Shown here: in pieces, positions 1 through 8,176 of the stretch
Layout: every line of letters starts with the position of its first letter
Numbering within the stretch: the stretch's first letter is position 1
DNA from: Phycisphaerales bacterium
GTDB taxonomy: Bacteria > Planctomycetota > Phycisphaerae > Phycisphaerales > SM1A02
DNA: 60,796 nt
NCBI GenBank assembly: GCA_022446885.1
Contig: JAKVBU010000019.1
Location: forward strand, 1-60,796
Direction of reading: 5' to 3'
Notes under the pieces: model-generated
What the model saw: only the letters and a program-made list of their open reading frames with translations
Databases searched by the model: none
What the model was told of the DNA's origin: nothing
Program-made: the position numbers and the translations under genes

Positions 1-79
1 CATGACACCATTCTCCCGACCCGCTGGCCAGCGGGCCCTCCATCATCTTCGGCCCATCACGCCATGTCTGTCCAGTGGC

Positions 80-150
80 CCCCGCCCCCCCCCCCCCGCC
101 CCCCCCGCCGCCCCCCGGGGGGGCCCCCGCGCGGGGGGGGGGGGCGGCAT
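80..150. repeat. Low-complexity C-run/G-run block at window edge
   Basis: Runs of up to 13 C are followed by a G-run of about 12, with CCGCC and CCCGGG steps between them. The block begins just beyond the 3' end of the first leftward gene. Nothing codes convincingly across it. It may be a contig-end artefact, a misassembled hairpin, or a true G-quadruplex-prone tract; sequence alone cannot separate these. Confidence 0.6.
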
Positions 151-159
151 GTGGGAGCT

Positions 160-1557
160 TCAACTCTCGGCCCAGTACCAGGCGTTTGCCAGTGTGCGAG
201 CGTCGCAACATGGCTCTGGAGCATATCCGTAGCCGCTGCACTGCAGTGAGCCTATGTGCAGGCGGCCCCGATCGATATGCACGCCGCCTGCTCGGTACAG
301 GTCGCCGTGATGGTGCAGGGCCGACTCGACATCCACTTGGGGCAGATGATCAAGCCCTCGAAAGTAATGATGGCCATTTCGTTCAACATGCTCAATGCCC
401 AGCGCGGCGTTGGTGCACAGGTCCTGTTGTAGCGCAATCACCGGCAGATTCGTGAGATCTTCGCCGCTGAGAAAGAGCGATCCGCCCGAGAGATCACATC
501 GCGCCTTGTTCAGCAGCGCGTGGAACACGCCCTTGCAGTTCTTGATCGATGTACCACCGTATCCAAGCGATGCTGCTTCCGGCAGTGCCTGTGCGCTGCC
601 GTCGGCCTCGTCGATGATCACCGGTGCCCCCAGGCGGTCGATACCTTGATTGCGATGAGGATCGAACGTAACGGTACGGGGCAGAGGCTGTTCAATGAGG
701 AGCAGCCTAGATCGCAACCATCGACCGTGGCTCGAGGCGTCGAGTGTGTGCATCAGCGTGAGCACATCTTCGATCGACTCGAACTGCTCATTGCCATCGA
801 TCGTGACTCGGGCCGATTCGCCCACATGCTCTTGTAGTAGGCTCGCAATCGCCTCCAGTCGCTCCACATCGGAACTGACATCACCGCAGCATTTGAGTTT
901 GAAGCAGGTGAGCCCATGGGCCTTGATGTCGGCCTCCAGTGTTTCAGGCAGGCCGTCATCGATGCGATCACTCGAGGGCAGATCCGACTCGCGGAGCACG
1001 TCGAGCATGCCCACAGTGTGCCTCAGTGTGATGGTGTCGGCCGGAGGCGCCAACATGGCGGGCGTCCAGCCTTCAACCTCTGGATCGAGTCGGGTGAGGT
1101 CCAGACCCAGCAGGTCAGTTTGAAGTGCCTCGGCGAATGAGTGGCCAACAGCGCGGCAGGCTGCATCGATACAGGCCCTCTCAAGCAGGCTTGCGCCCCA
1201 ACCATGCACAAGGGCGTCGGGGGCGTGGGGAGGCACATGCCGCATCTGGTTCTTAAAGACACGGTGCCACAGGTCGAATGCCTTGCCTCGGGCTCCAATA
1301 CTCGCTTCGATCGCCTGGGTTGCACTCTCGACCAGGCGGGCCACGTCCTGCTCCGGAGTCAGATCCGGGTTCTTCTCGAACCACTTGGGCACCAGCAGAT
1401 CGCTGGCGTAACCCTGAACATTGCCCCCCGGAACCTCGACTGTCAGCCGCAACAGGGCAAGCGGCGCCTGGGTCAGCGTGTGCATGCCGAATCTGAACGG
1501 CAGCCGGGTATGGCAGGTATCCAGAAACAACTCGGCATCGGCGATCCACAGTTGCAT
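160..1557 (-). CDS. Enolase-superfamily enzyme (mandelate racemase/muconate lactonizing type)
   Basis: A 465-residue protein with the superfamily barrel signature: a K220-x-K222 pair, metal ligands D254 (in IDGNEQ), E289 (in LIEQPLP) and E317 (in IIDEADG), and a second catalytic-type lysine at K339 (TSIKNCKG). These residues abstract an alpha proton next to a carboxylate, giving racemisation, epimerisation or dehydration; the substrate cannot be read from the sequence. The ATG sits only 6 nt after a TAGGCT box (minus strand, 1564-1569), suggesting a leaderless message, and is divergent from the sulfatase. The 3' end runs to the edge of the poly-C/G block but keeps its own stop. It is longer than the usual ~370-residue muconate cycloisomerases, with an extended C-terminus rich in His and Gly. 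Confidence 0.88.
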   Translation of the reverse strand: MQLWIADAELFLDTCHTRLPFRFGMHTLTQAPLALLRLTVEVPGGNVQGYASDLLVPKWFEKNPDLTPEQDVARLVESATQAIEASIGARGKAFDLWHRVFKNQMRHVPPHAPDALVHGWGASLLERACIDAACRAVGHSFAEALQTDLLGLDLTRLDPEVEGWTPAMLAPPADTITLRHTVGMLDVLRESDLPSSDRIDDGLPETLEADIKAHGLTCFKLKCCGDVSSDVERLEAIASLLQEHVGESARVTIDGNEQFESIEDVLTLMHTLDASSHGRWLRSRLLLIEQPLPRTVTFDPHRNQGIDRLGAPVIIDEADGSAQALPEAASLGYGGTSIKNCKGVFHALLNKARCDLSGGSLFLSGEDLTNLPVIALQQDLCTNAALGIEHVERNGHHYFRGLDHLPQVDVESALHHHGDLYRAGGVHIDRGRLHIGSLQCSGYGYAPEPCCDARTLANAWYWAES

Positions 1558-1563
1558 CGATGA

Positions 1564-1592
1564 AGCCTACCTGATGCCACTGCCGGTAGGCT
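1564..1592. promoter_or_regulatory. Divergent pair of -10-like TAGGCT boxes
   Basis: TAGGCT occurs on the minus strand at 1564-1569 and on the plus strand at 1587-1592. Each lies exactly 6 nt before the start codon of its gene (1557 minus, 1599 plus). Transcription would then begin at or next to the start codon, so both messages would be leaderless. No convincing -35 box is seen. Confidence 0.5.
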
Positions 1593-1598
1593 GGGGGC

Positions 1599-3014
1599 AT
1601 GCTGCACCTGATCACGCTGCTCGTGTCGACTTTGGCCGCTGAACCACAACAGCCCAACATCGTCGTCATGTACGTAGACGACATGGGGTGGGGGGATCTG
1701 CCGTCACAAGGGGCGACGGAGTGGAAGATGCCCAATCTCGATCGGCTTCAGGATGAGGGCACTCGCTTCACCCAGTTCTACGTGGCCCAGCCGGTGTGCT
1801 CGGCATCGCGAGCGGCGCTGCTCACGGGCTGCTATCCAAATCGGCTCGGCATCCACGGCGCGTTGTGGCCCAAGGCCCCGCACGGCATCCATGAAGACGA
1901 AACCACCATCGCCGAGATGCTGAAGGCTCAGGGCTACACGACCGGTGTGTTTGGAAAGTGGCATCTGGGCACGCAACCGTTCTTCCTTCCGCCCAACCAC
2001 GGCTTCGACGAGTTCTTGGGCATTCCCTACTCCAATGACATGTGGCCGGGGCATCCGGAGCGGCCCAAGCAGTGGCCGCCGCTGCCGCTCATTGAAGGCA
2101 GAGACACGATCGAGCGCATTGACACATTGGATGGTCAGGCACCGCTCACCCGTCGTTTCACTGAACGAGCCGTCGAGTTCATTGATCGGGCTGTCGAGTC
2201 TGAAACACCGTTCTTCTGCTACGTGCCCCACCCACAACCGCACGTGCCATTGGCCCGTGGCGAGGCCTTCGCCGGTTCCAGCGAGCAGGGTTGGTACGGC
2301 GATGTGATGCAGGAAATCGACTGGAGCATGGGCGAGATCATGGCGGCACTTGATCGACACGAGATTGCCGATGACACGCTGGTGATCTTTGCTTCCGACA
2401 ATGGACCGTGGCTCAACTATGGGGATCACGCCGGAACGGTCGCTCATCTGCGTGAAGGCAAGGGCACGACTTTTGAAGGCGGCGTTCGGGTGCCTTGCAT
2501 CGCTCGTTGGCCCGGTCGAGTTCGCCCAGATCACATCAGTGACGTGCACTGGATGACAATCGATCTGCTGCCGACGATCGCGGCAATCACCGGCGCGCCC
2601 TTGCCTGAGCGGTCTATTGATGGAGCCGATGCCACTGCGGTGCTAGCCGGCGATCCAGATGCCGGCCCGCCACAGGAGGCCTATCTCTTCTACTACCGAG
2701 AGAATGAACTGCAGGCCATTCGTTCAGGCCGGTGGAAACTGCACCTGCCGCACAGTTACCGATCGCTGGAGGGGCGGCCCGGCGGCAGTGGTGGTGTGCC
2801 AATCAAGTACAACTACGGCATGCACCAGCCGCTGGCCCTCTATGACATCGAGGTCGATCCTGCTGAGTCGATTGATGTGCAGCACGCACATCCCGAAGTG
2901 ATGGCGCACATGTTGAGCCTCGCCGAGGCTGCTCGAAGCGATCTGGGTGACAAACTGACCAAGCGAGCGGGCGCTGGTCGCCGCGAACCCGGTCGCATTG
3001 AGGGCGACGGCTAG
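1599..3014 (+). CDS. Secreted sulfatase (formylglycine-dependent, alkaline-phosphatase superfamily)
   Basis: A 471-residue protein with a short hydrophobic N-terminal signal. The metal-binding start YVDDMGWGD is followed by C67-S-A-S-R71 and AALLTG, the C-x-A-x-R form of the formylglycine-modification motif. GKWHLG and the FASDNGP metal-ligand segment follow. It should hydrolyse sulfate esters after Cys67 oxidation, probably in the periplasm on marine sulfated glycans or similar compounds; the exact substrate is unknown. No sulfatase-maturation enzyme lies in this window. It is read divergently from the enolase-family gene, with a TAGGCT box 6 nt upstream of ATG. Its stop overlaps the 3' end of the opposing GNAT gene by 4 nt. 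Confidence 0.95.
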   Translation: MLHLITLLVSTLAAEPQQPNIVVMYVDDMGWGDLPSQGATEWKMPNLDRLQDEGTRFTQFYVAQPVCSASRAALLTGCYPNRLGIHGALWPKAPHGIHEDETTIAEMLKAQGYTTGVFGKWHLGTQPFFLPPNHGFDEFLGIPYSNDMWPGHPERPKQWPPLPLIEGRDTIERIDTLDGQAPLTRRFTERAVEFIDRAVESETPFFCYVPHPQPHVPLARGEAFAGSSEQGWYGDVMQEIDWSMGEIMAALDRHEIADDTLVIFASDNGPWLNYGDHAGTVAHLREGKGTTFEGGVRVPCIARWPGRVRPDHISDVHWMTIDLLPTIAAITGAPLPERSIDGADATAVLAGDPDAGPPQEAYLFYYRENELQAIRSGRWKLHLPHSYRSLEGRPGGSGGVPIKYNYGMHQPLALYDIEVDPAESIDVQHAHPEVMAHMLSLAEAARSDLGDKLTKRAGAGRREPGRIEGDG

Positions 3015-3478
3015 AGCCGCTTGATCAACTGCAGGGCCGGGTTGGAGGGATCCCAAAGCAGTGGAAACACCTGCAGAGGCTCGAACCCCATCGCCTCGTA
3101 CCAGCGTCTTGACTGCTCGTAGAACTTGCACTCCCGGCTGGGCGCCAGCGTCTTCACCTGCAGCCATCTCACATCGCGTTCTCGTAGCCATGCCTCTGTC
3201 ACTTCCAGCAGACGCCGCCCGACGCCCTGTCGATGATGGGTCTGCACCACACCCAGCACATGGAGTTCGGCAGCATGGGGGAAGTGCTGTTCGATGGTCA
3301 TGAAACCAACAGGCACGGAGTCTTCGGTTGCAACCACCGTAGGCATCCGCTGGGCGGCCGCTATGTAACTGACGATTCCCTCCTCGATGCCGAACCAGTC
3401 CGGCAGAGCCCGCATGATCAACTCGGCTTTTGCCCCGCAGTTCATGGATGGCGCGTGAATGACAACGCTACTCGCCAT
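3011..3478 (-). CDS. GNAT-family N-acetyltransferase
   Basis: A 155-residue protein with the acetyl-CoA loop of GNAT enzymes (GVVQTHHRQGVGRRLLEV) and the usual downstream FYEQ...WYEAMGFEPL segment. It transfers an acetyl group from acetyl-CoA to an amine; the acceptor is unknown. I chose the ATG at 3478 over an upstream TTG at 3487 because a TATGAT box (minus strand, 3487-3492) lies 8 nt before it. The gene converges on the sulfatase with a 4-nt tail overlap and is divergent from rarD. Confidence 0.88.
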   Translation of the reverse strand: MASSVVIHAPSMNCGAKAELIMRALPDWFGIEEGIVSYIAAAQRMPTVVATEDSVPVGFMTIEQHFPHAAELHVLGVVQTHHRQGVGRRLLEVTEAWLRERDVRWLQVKTLAPSRECKFYEQSRRWYEAMGFEPLQVFPLLWDPSNPALQLIKRL

Positions 3479-3486
3479 GGTTGGCA

Positions 3487-3496
3487 ATCATAGAAT
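3487..3496. promoter_or_regulatory. Overlapping divergent -10-like boxes TATGAT (-) / TAGAAT (+)
   Basis: The ten bases 3487-3496 read as TATGAT on the minus strand (3492-3487) and TAGAAT on the plus strand (3491-3496). They stand 8 nt from the GNAT ATG and 9 nt from the rarD ATG. The two boxes share two bases, so polymerase binding for the two genes may be mutually exclusive (inference). Confidence 0.45.
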
Positions 3497-3505
3497 CTCC
3501 GGCGC

Positions 3506-4444
3506 ATGTCCATCAAGACAAATCTCCCCGGAGACTCACAAGCCCCCGCAGGCGTCATCTACGCCGTTTGTGGCTATGGATGGTGGGCACTGGTCACGCC
3601 TCTGTACTTTCATGCAATTCGAGAAGTGCCGGCGCTGGAGCAGTTGTCCTGGCGGGTTGTCTCTGGCATTCCGACGCTGCTGTTCTTCTTGTGGATGTTG
3701 GGCCGGCTGGGTGAACTCAAGCGGGCCCTGCTCGATCGGCGGGTGCTGGGCATGCTGGGCATCTCCAGCTTGCTCATCGGAGCCAACTGGTTCATCTTTC
3801 TCTGGGCGGTGATGACCGATCGGCTCAGTCACGCCAGCCTTGGCTACTACCTCAGCCCGCTCGTCTCCGTGCTGCTGGGCAGACTGGTGCTGGGTGAGCG
3901 TCTCCGAGGCGTCCAATGGTTCGCCATCGCGGTGGCAGCTGTGGGCGTCGGGCTGATGGCAATGGCCATGGACGGTCTGCCTTGGATTGCGCTGGCGATC
4001 TCAGGGAGTTTCGCCTTCTATGGGTTGGTTCGCAAGCAAGTGAATGCGGCCCCCGCACCCGGCTTGGCGGTGGAGATGATCCTGTTGGCCCCGTTGATGG
4101 TGGCATTCATGGTCATCGTGCAGGTTCAAGAGGGAATGGCTGCGCTCGGTCCCGATGCTTTCATCACCACATTGCTCGTCTTGGGCGGCGTGCAGACCAT
4201 GGTGCCGCTGATCTTCTTTGCTGCGGGGGCCAAGCGATTGCAACTGTCCACCTTGGGCATCCTGCAGTACATCTCGCCCACTGGGCAACTGATATTGGCT
4301 GTGCTGGTGTTGGGTGAGTCCTTTGACACCGGCCGGCTCGTGGCCTTCGCCTGTATCTGGGCTGCTGTTGGGCTGTACTCAGGCGACGCCCTGCTTCACA
4401 GTCGCAGGCGGGCTTTCGACCTCGCCATCCCCGGCGAGACCTGA
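3506..4444 (+). CDS. rarD: EamA/DMT-superfamily permease, RarD type
   Basis: A 312-residue integral membrane protein with about ten hydrophobic segments in two EamA halves. The RarD hallmarks are present: a YGWWALVTPLYFHA-like first helix, WRVVSG, GANWFIFLWAV and SLGYYLSPLVSVLLG in the first half, and GILQYISPTGQ late in the second. RarD proteins are drug/metabolite transporters of uncertain substrate in the inner membrane. The ATG follows a TAGAAT box by 9 nt. The gene stands alone; the next gene has its own ribosome-binding site. Confidence 0.93.
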   Translation: MSIKTNLPGDSQAPAGVIYAVCGYGWWALVTPLYFHAIREVPALEQLSWRVVSGIPTLLFFLWMLGRLGELKRALLDRRVLGMLGISSLLIGANWFIFLWAVMTDRLSHASLGYYLSPLVSVLLGRLVLGERLRGVQWFAIAVAAVGVGLMAMAMDGLPWIALAISGSFAFYGLVRKQVNAAPAPGLAVEMILLAPLMVAFMVIVQVQEGMAALGPDAFITTLLVLGGVQTMVPLIFFAAGAKRLQLSTLGILQYISPTGQLILAVLVLGESFDTGRLVAFACIWAAVGLYSGDALLHSRRRAFDLAIPGET

Positions 4445-4481
4445 GGGCTTCTACACTGGCGTTCTGCAATTGGAGGCCTTC

Positions 4482-5702
4482 ATGTTCAAGACGCTCACAC
4501 TGACTCTGACCACGGCGACTTCGGGTACGGCTCAGGATGCCAAGCCGGATGTGGATGCCGTCATCGCCCGTCATCTCGAGGCGACCGGATGGTCGCAGGC
4601 GCCTCTCGACAAGGGGTTGCAGCGCGAGTGGGTCGTCACGTCAGGAGACTTCAAGGGACGACTTGTGACGAACTGGACCCCGGATGTCTGGCGATCGGTG
4701 CTCTCATCCGACGATGGTGCCTGGTCAACCGCATGGGGTGAAGACGCGAAGGGCGCTTGGCAACAAGGTGATGAAGGGAAAGTCGCCGGAACGCCCAAGC
4801 ACAATGCCTTGACTCTTGCGATGAACGCCGATCCGGAGCCGTTTGCTCGGCAGGACACGTACTTCAGACGAATGGCGGTGACGAACAGTGTCGATCTGCC
4901 CGGCGGAGAGGCATGGCGTGTTGTCGCAGCCCCAATGAGTGGAAAGGTGATCGTGTTCTTCTTCGACAAGAAGACCGGTCGGCTGGCAGCATCGGAATTC
5001 TGGCGCATTGGTCACGACGGCCAGCGAACCCATGTTGAGTCCACCATGGGCCAGTGGAAGGCGGCTGTGGGTGATCGACAACTCGCGCATGAGGTGCGTG
5101 AGAAGACGCATCTTGGCAACGCCCGCATGACACTGGAGAAGACTCGCCAACTTGATTTCAATCCGGAAGACCTGGCCCGTATTGCGGGAGGTGCTGCACC
5201 CGACAGTGCGGCCGATCCTGACACCATGCACGCCCGTCTGCTGAACATGATCGGCGACACCGTGACCATGGCTGACGGGTCGAGCGTGCCCAGCGGTTCG
5301 ATCGCAGAGAAGCCCAATGTGCTGCTGTACTTCTCGGCAAAGTGGTGCCCGCCATGCCGAGCATTCACCCCGGATCTCGTGAATCACGTGCGTGCAAACC
5401 CCGGTGACTACACGGTGTTGTTGGTGTCCAGCGACAAGAGTGCAGCCGAGATGCAGCAATACATGGCCCAGTACAACATGCCATTTGCCGCCGTTGACTT
5501 CAATCGAACTGCAGCGGTGAAGTCGGCTTGGGCAGGTGGGGGCATTCCCAACCTCGTCTGGCTGGGGCCCAAAGATGCGGTCATCAAGGGGTCGTATGAG
5601 ACCGACGGGGTCTACACGCCCAAGCAACGCAACAGTTACATCGGCCCCAAGCGTGTGCTGGAGAGCTTCGCCAAGCGTGGCGGCGCCAAGATGCGTGAGT
5701 GA
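4482..5702 (+). CDS. Exported protein with C-terminal thioredoxin/nucleoredoxin-like domain
   Basis: About 406 residues. The ATG at 4482 is preferred over an upstream in-frame ATG at 4314 inside rarD, because GGAGG lies 5-6 nt before it and a weak signal-like N-terminus (FKTLTLTLTTATSGTAQ) follows. The first ~260 residues match no family I recognise. The C-terminal ~130 residues carry a thioredoxin fold with the redox motif W-C-P-P-C (SAKWCPPCRAF), LLVSSDKS and GIPNLVWLGP. It is a likely envelope thiol-disulfide protein. The thioredoxin part is very close to the lipoprotein at 18022-18573. The stop overlaps the GTG of the next gene (GTGAGTGA), so the two are co-translated. Confidence 0.82.
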   Translation: MFKTLTLTLTTATSGTAQDAKPDVDAVIARHLEATGWSQAPLDKGLQREWVVTSGDFKGRLVTNWTPDVWRSVLSSDDGAWSTAWGEDAKGAWQQGDEGKVAGTPKHNALTLAMNADPEPFARQDTYFRRMAVTNSVDLPGGEAWRVVAAPMSGKVIVFFFDKKTGRLAASEFWRIGHDGQRTHVESTMGQWKAAVGDRQLAHEVREKTHLGNARMTLEKTRQLDFNPEDLARIAGGAAPDSAADPDTMHARLLNMIGDTVTMADGSSVPSGSIAEKPNVLLYFSAKWCPPCRAFTPDLVNHVRANPGDYTVLLVSSDKSAAEMQQYMAQYNMPFAAVDFNRTAAVKSAWAGGGIPNLVWLGPKDAVIKGSYETDGVYTPKQRNSYIGPKRVLESFAKRGGAKMRE

Positions 5703-6309
5703 AGATCCGCTCGATCCCTATCGTGTCGCCGCCCTTGAACATGGCGGTGGGTTCAAGGCCACCTTGTGGGGATCGCCCAGAACCCAACGCCTGCGCTTCG
5801 ACGTGTTTGGTGAACTGCTCGGATCAACGCTCGAAGAGGCGAAGCATCTGCTTGACCTTGGATGTGGGGACGGGGCGCTGACGCGCTGGTTGCGCGCTCG
5901 CGGGCTGCAGGCTGAGGTCACGGGGCTTGACGGGCTGCCGGAGATGATCGATGCCGCTCGTGCTTCGGGCGACGCTCATGCCAGGTACGAGTGCTGCGAT
6001 CTGTGCTCAGACATTTGGCCGCTTGACGGCACATTCGATGTTGTGGCGATCTCGGGCACGTTGAACACAATGCAACCGAGTGCCGCCATGGCGCTGTTGG
6101 AGCAGGCATGGAGTTACACGGGTGAAGCGTTGGCATTCAACTTTCTCGGTGATCGCCCTGAGGCAAGGTGGGCCGATGCCCCACTGGGCCCGGCCCGAAG
6201 AGCATCTGTCGAGGCCATGACGGCGTTTGCCCGCAAGCACACTGATCATGCCCATGTGCGCAGCGATTATCTGCAGGGGCACGATGTCACCATCTGCATG
6301 CAACGCTGA
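5695..6309 (+). CDS. Class I SAM-dependent methyltransferase
   Basis: About 204 residues. It carries SAM-binding motif I (LLDLGCGDGALTRWL), the acidic strand-2 end VTGLDGLPEMI and the later FDVVAISGTLN, typical of class I methyltransferases. The substrate is unknown. I chose GTG at 5695, which overlaps the stop of the preceding thioredoxin-domain gene; the upstream ATG at 5536 would force a long nested overlap in another frame. The translational coupling suggests a shared role, but what it is cannot be read. Confidence 0.85.
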   Translation: MSEDPLDPYRVAALEHGGGFKATLWGSPRTQRLRFDVFGELLGSTLEEAKHLLDLGCGDGALTRWLRARGLQAEVTGLDGLPEMIDAARASGDAHARYECCDLCSDIWPLDGTFDVVAISGTLNTMQPSAAMALLEQAWSYTGEALAFNFLGDRPEARWADAPLGPARRASVEAMTAFARKHTDHAHVRSDYLQGHDVTICMQR

Positions 6310-6330
6310 TCACTCTGCGGCTTCTTCGAG

Positions 6331-6747
6331 TCACTGGTAGCCGAGTCGCTCGAGGTCGTCTTCATCGAGGCCGAAGTGGTGCCCCAACTCGTGCAGCAAC
6401 GTGACCCGGATTTCCTCTCGGACAGCCTGTGGCCCACCTCGAACAAGCCCAACGCTGTCGGTGTGAACACTCCAGCCGCCCGCAGCCGCGACGATTCCCA
6501 CTCGATAGAGATTGATGACATCCGGCAGTGTCGGAGTGTCTTCCACGCTGCGGTGTGTGATTGGCACCCCGGTGTGGAGGCCGCAGAGGTCATCGGCATC
6601 GCAGGCGAGTTCTTCAAGCAGCGCTCGGTCTGGAACGTCATCTAGAACTACCGGAACCGCCTCGAAGCGTTCCCTGATGCCCTCAGGGAGTTCGTTGAAG
6701 ACGGCTTCGAACAGCTCATCGAATCTCGCTCGGTCAGCGTCGCGCAT
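6331..6747 (-). CDS. Small zincin-like metallopeptidase (PF06262-type)
   Basis: A 138-residue acidic protein with HELGHHFGLDEDDLERLGY at its C-terminus: the HExxH zinc site, a third ligand region and the conserved LxxLGY ending of the minimal zincin family. Members are soluble and lack the large domains of secreted metalloproteases; their substrates are unknown. I use the ATG at 6747 rather than TTG at 6756, since a TAGGAT box (6756-6761, minus) lies 8 nt upstream. It is divergent from the small basic protein at 6815. Confidence 0.88.
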   Translation of the reverse strand: MRDADRARFDELFEAVFNELPEGIRERFEAVPVVLDDVPDRALLEELACDADDLCGLHTGVPITHRSVEDTPTLPDVINLYRVGIVAAAGGWSVHTDSVGLVRGGPQAVREEIRVTLLHELGHHFGLDEDDLERLGYQ

Positions 6748-6784
6748 TTGTCGCAATCCTAGGGATCCAGCGGCTGGTCGGCGC

Positions 6785-6810
6785 TATCGTTGACCAACTC
6801 AAAGGAGGTG
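6785..6810 (+). promoter_or_regulatory. -10-like TATCGT and full-length Shine-Dalgarno AAAGGAGGTG
   Basis: TATCGT at 6785-6790 is followed by AAAGGAGGTG at 6801-6810, a near-perfect complement of the 16S rRNA 3' end, with ATG 4 nt further on. This is the strongest ribosome-binding site seen in the window and decides the start of the 58-codon gene. Confidence 0.6.
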
Positions 6811-6814
6811 CATC

Positions 6815-6991
6815 ATGAAGCGCCGAACATCAAGAACAACCCAGCGGCGATCCAAGTCCAATCGGGATCGAACATGGGGCGGACGGGGTCGAGCCATCTG
6901 GCCCGTCGCCTGGCCATGGACTGGATTCGGGGTCAAGGGGCAGGGCCCTGGAACTGACCCAGAGTGCCCAGCCGCCGGCGCAGCTCGTTGA
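6815..6991 (+). CDS. Small basic protein, 58 aa, function unknown
   Basis: The reading frame starts MKRRTSRTTQRRSKSNRDRT and ends in a Gly/Pro/Ala-rich tail. The first 26 residues contain about ten arginines and lysines, and a Trp-rich centre (AIWPVAWPWTGFG) follows. The coding case rests on the exceptional Shine-Dalgarno and on its place in a 270-nt gap between a divergent and a co-directional gene. It could bind nucleic acid or ribosomes, or insert in a membrane through the Trp patch; all of this is inference. The stop at 6989-6991 leaves 28 nt to the next gene. Confidence 0.5.
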   Translation: MKRRTSRTTQRRSKSNRDRTWGGRGRAIWPVAWPWTGFGVKGQGPGTDPECPAAGAAR

Positions 6992-7019
6992 GTGCTAGGG
7001 TGTTGGTTGGAGCATCTAC

Positions 7020-7610
7020 ATGTCCCCATTGCCTACTGACACCGTCGCGAACCCAATCGACCTCATGGCTTGGTGCCGGGCCAACAAAGATGAGTTCAAG
7101 CCGCCCGTTTCAAACAAGTACCTGTACGACGGCGAGGACTTTTTCGCCATGGTCATCGGGGGGCCCAATGCCCGAAACGATTTTCACGTGACGAACTCGG
7201 AAGAGTTGTTCTATCAACTACAGGGCGACATTGTGGTCGTGATTCGAGAAGGAGATCGGCTGCGGCCCGTTCCGGTACGTGAGGGTGAGACCTTCTTCGT
7301 GCCTGGCGGGGTGCCTCATGCGCCCACCCGGCCGCCAGGCACCTTGGGGCTGGTCATAGAGCGCCGCCGCCCGGCCGGTGAAATCGAGCATCAGCAGTTC
7401 TACTGCGACAATTGCGAGGCGCTCGTGCATGATCAGGCGTTCGATTGCGCCGATATCGTCGAGCACTTCGCTCAGGCCATGGAGGCGTTCTGGGCCGACC
7501 CAGAGAAGTCCACCTGCCCCGAGTGCGGGCATCGCTGCGGCAAGCCCGCCCCGGTCGCCCGGATCGAGTTCGAACCTGAGATTCGTGTCATACGCGAGGG
7601 TGAAGCGTGA
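7020..7610 (+). CDS. nbaC: 3-hydroxyanthranilate 3,4-dioxygenase
   Basis: A 196-residue cupin that opens the ring of 3-hydroxyanthranilate, leading to quinolinate in the kynurenine route. Matching the known bacterial enzyme, I see the Fe(II) ligands H56, E62 and H100, the substrate arginines R52 and R104, and the second rubredoxin-like iron site C129xxC132 and C166xxC169 (CDNC, CPEC). A TAGGGT box lies about 17 nt upstream of ATG. The stop overlaps the GTG of the DUF1569 gene. No other kynurenine-pathway gene is nearby, so whether the product feeds NAD synthesis or catabolism is not shown. Confidence 0.95.
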   Translation: MSPLPTDTVANPIDLMAWCRANKDEFKPPVSNKYLYDGEDFFAMVIGGPNARNDFHVTNSEELFYQLQGDIVVVIREGDRLRPVPVREGETFFVPGGVPHAPTRPPGTLGLVIERRRPAGEIEHQQFYCDNCEALVHDQAFDCADIVEHFAQAMEAFWADPEKSTCPECGHRCGKPAPVARIEFEPEIRVIREGEA

Positions 7611-8176
7611 GCCAAGTAGACCGACGCAAGGTGGAAGGGCGGCGTGAACTGAAGTTCAACTGCGCGGGGTGTCTGAACTCGGACTTGGATCGAATTCAAT
7701 CGGCCCATGACTCGGGCACACTGCGCACACTGGGCAATTGGTCCGCAGGGCAGATTCTGCAGCACTGTGCCAAGTGGATCGGGTTCGCCATGGACGGCTT
7801 TCCGGCACAGGCTCCATGGATCGTTCGGTTCTTTTTCAAGACCTTTCTGAAGAAGCGTGCTTTGCAGGATGTGGCGATGGATCCGGGCATGAACCTGCCC
7901 AAGCAGGCCGCGTTCATGTTGCCCGACGATCATGTGACATTCGAGCAAGGCATGAGCGAGATGCGCGCGGCAGTGGCCCGGCTCGACGCCGGGGACAAGA
8001 TGGAACAGCCCAGCCCGATTCTGGGCGATCTGACCCATGAGCAGTGGATGGGCATGATGCTGCGCCACAGCGCGATGCACCACTCTTTCATTCAGGTTGA
8101 GGCGCCGGTCCTGGATGAAGTGGTATCGGAGGCAGCAGAGGGCGGGCCTTCAAGCGCTGACTTGATCGAGGCCTGA
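7607..8176 (+). CDS. DUF1569 family protein
   Basis: A 189-residue protein beginning at a GTG that overlaps the dioxygenase stop (GTGA). The pattern LKFNCAGCLNSDLDRI, LGNWSAGQILQHCAKWI and a late LRHSAMHHSFIQ resembles the DinB-like DUF1569 family, helical bundles with metal-binding histidines and no fixed role. Its coupling to a dioxygenase is the only functional hint. The last 85 nt are shared antisense with the 3' end of the DUF2520 gene. Confidence 0.75.
   Translation: MSQVDRRKVEGRRELKFNCAGCLNSDLDRIQSAHDSGTLRTLGNWSAGQILQHCAKWIGFAMDGFPAQAPWIVRFFFKTFLKKRALQDVAMDPGMNLPKQAAFMLPDDHVTFEQGMSEMRAAVARLDAGDKMEQPSPILGDLTHEQWMGMMLRHSAMHHSFIQVEAPVLDEVVSEAAEGGPSSADLIEA

Noticed and set aside
1704-2549. 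281-codon minus-strand frame inside the sulfatase
   Set aside because: Reverse shadow of a conserved gene with formylglycine motif; no recognisable domain.
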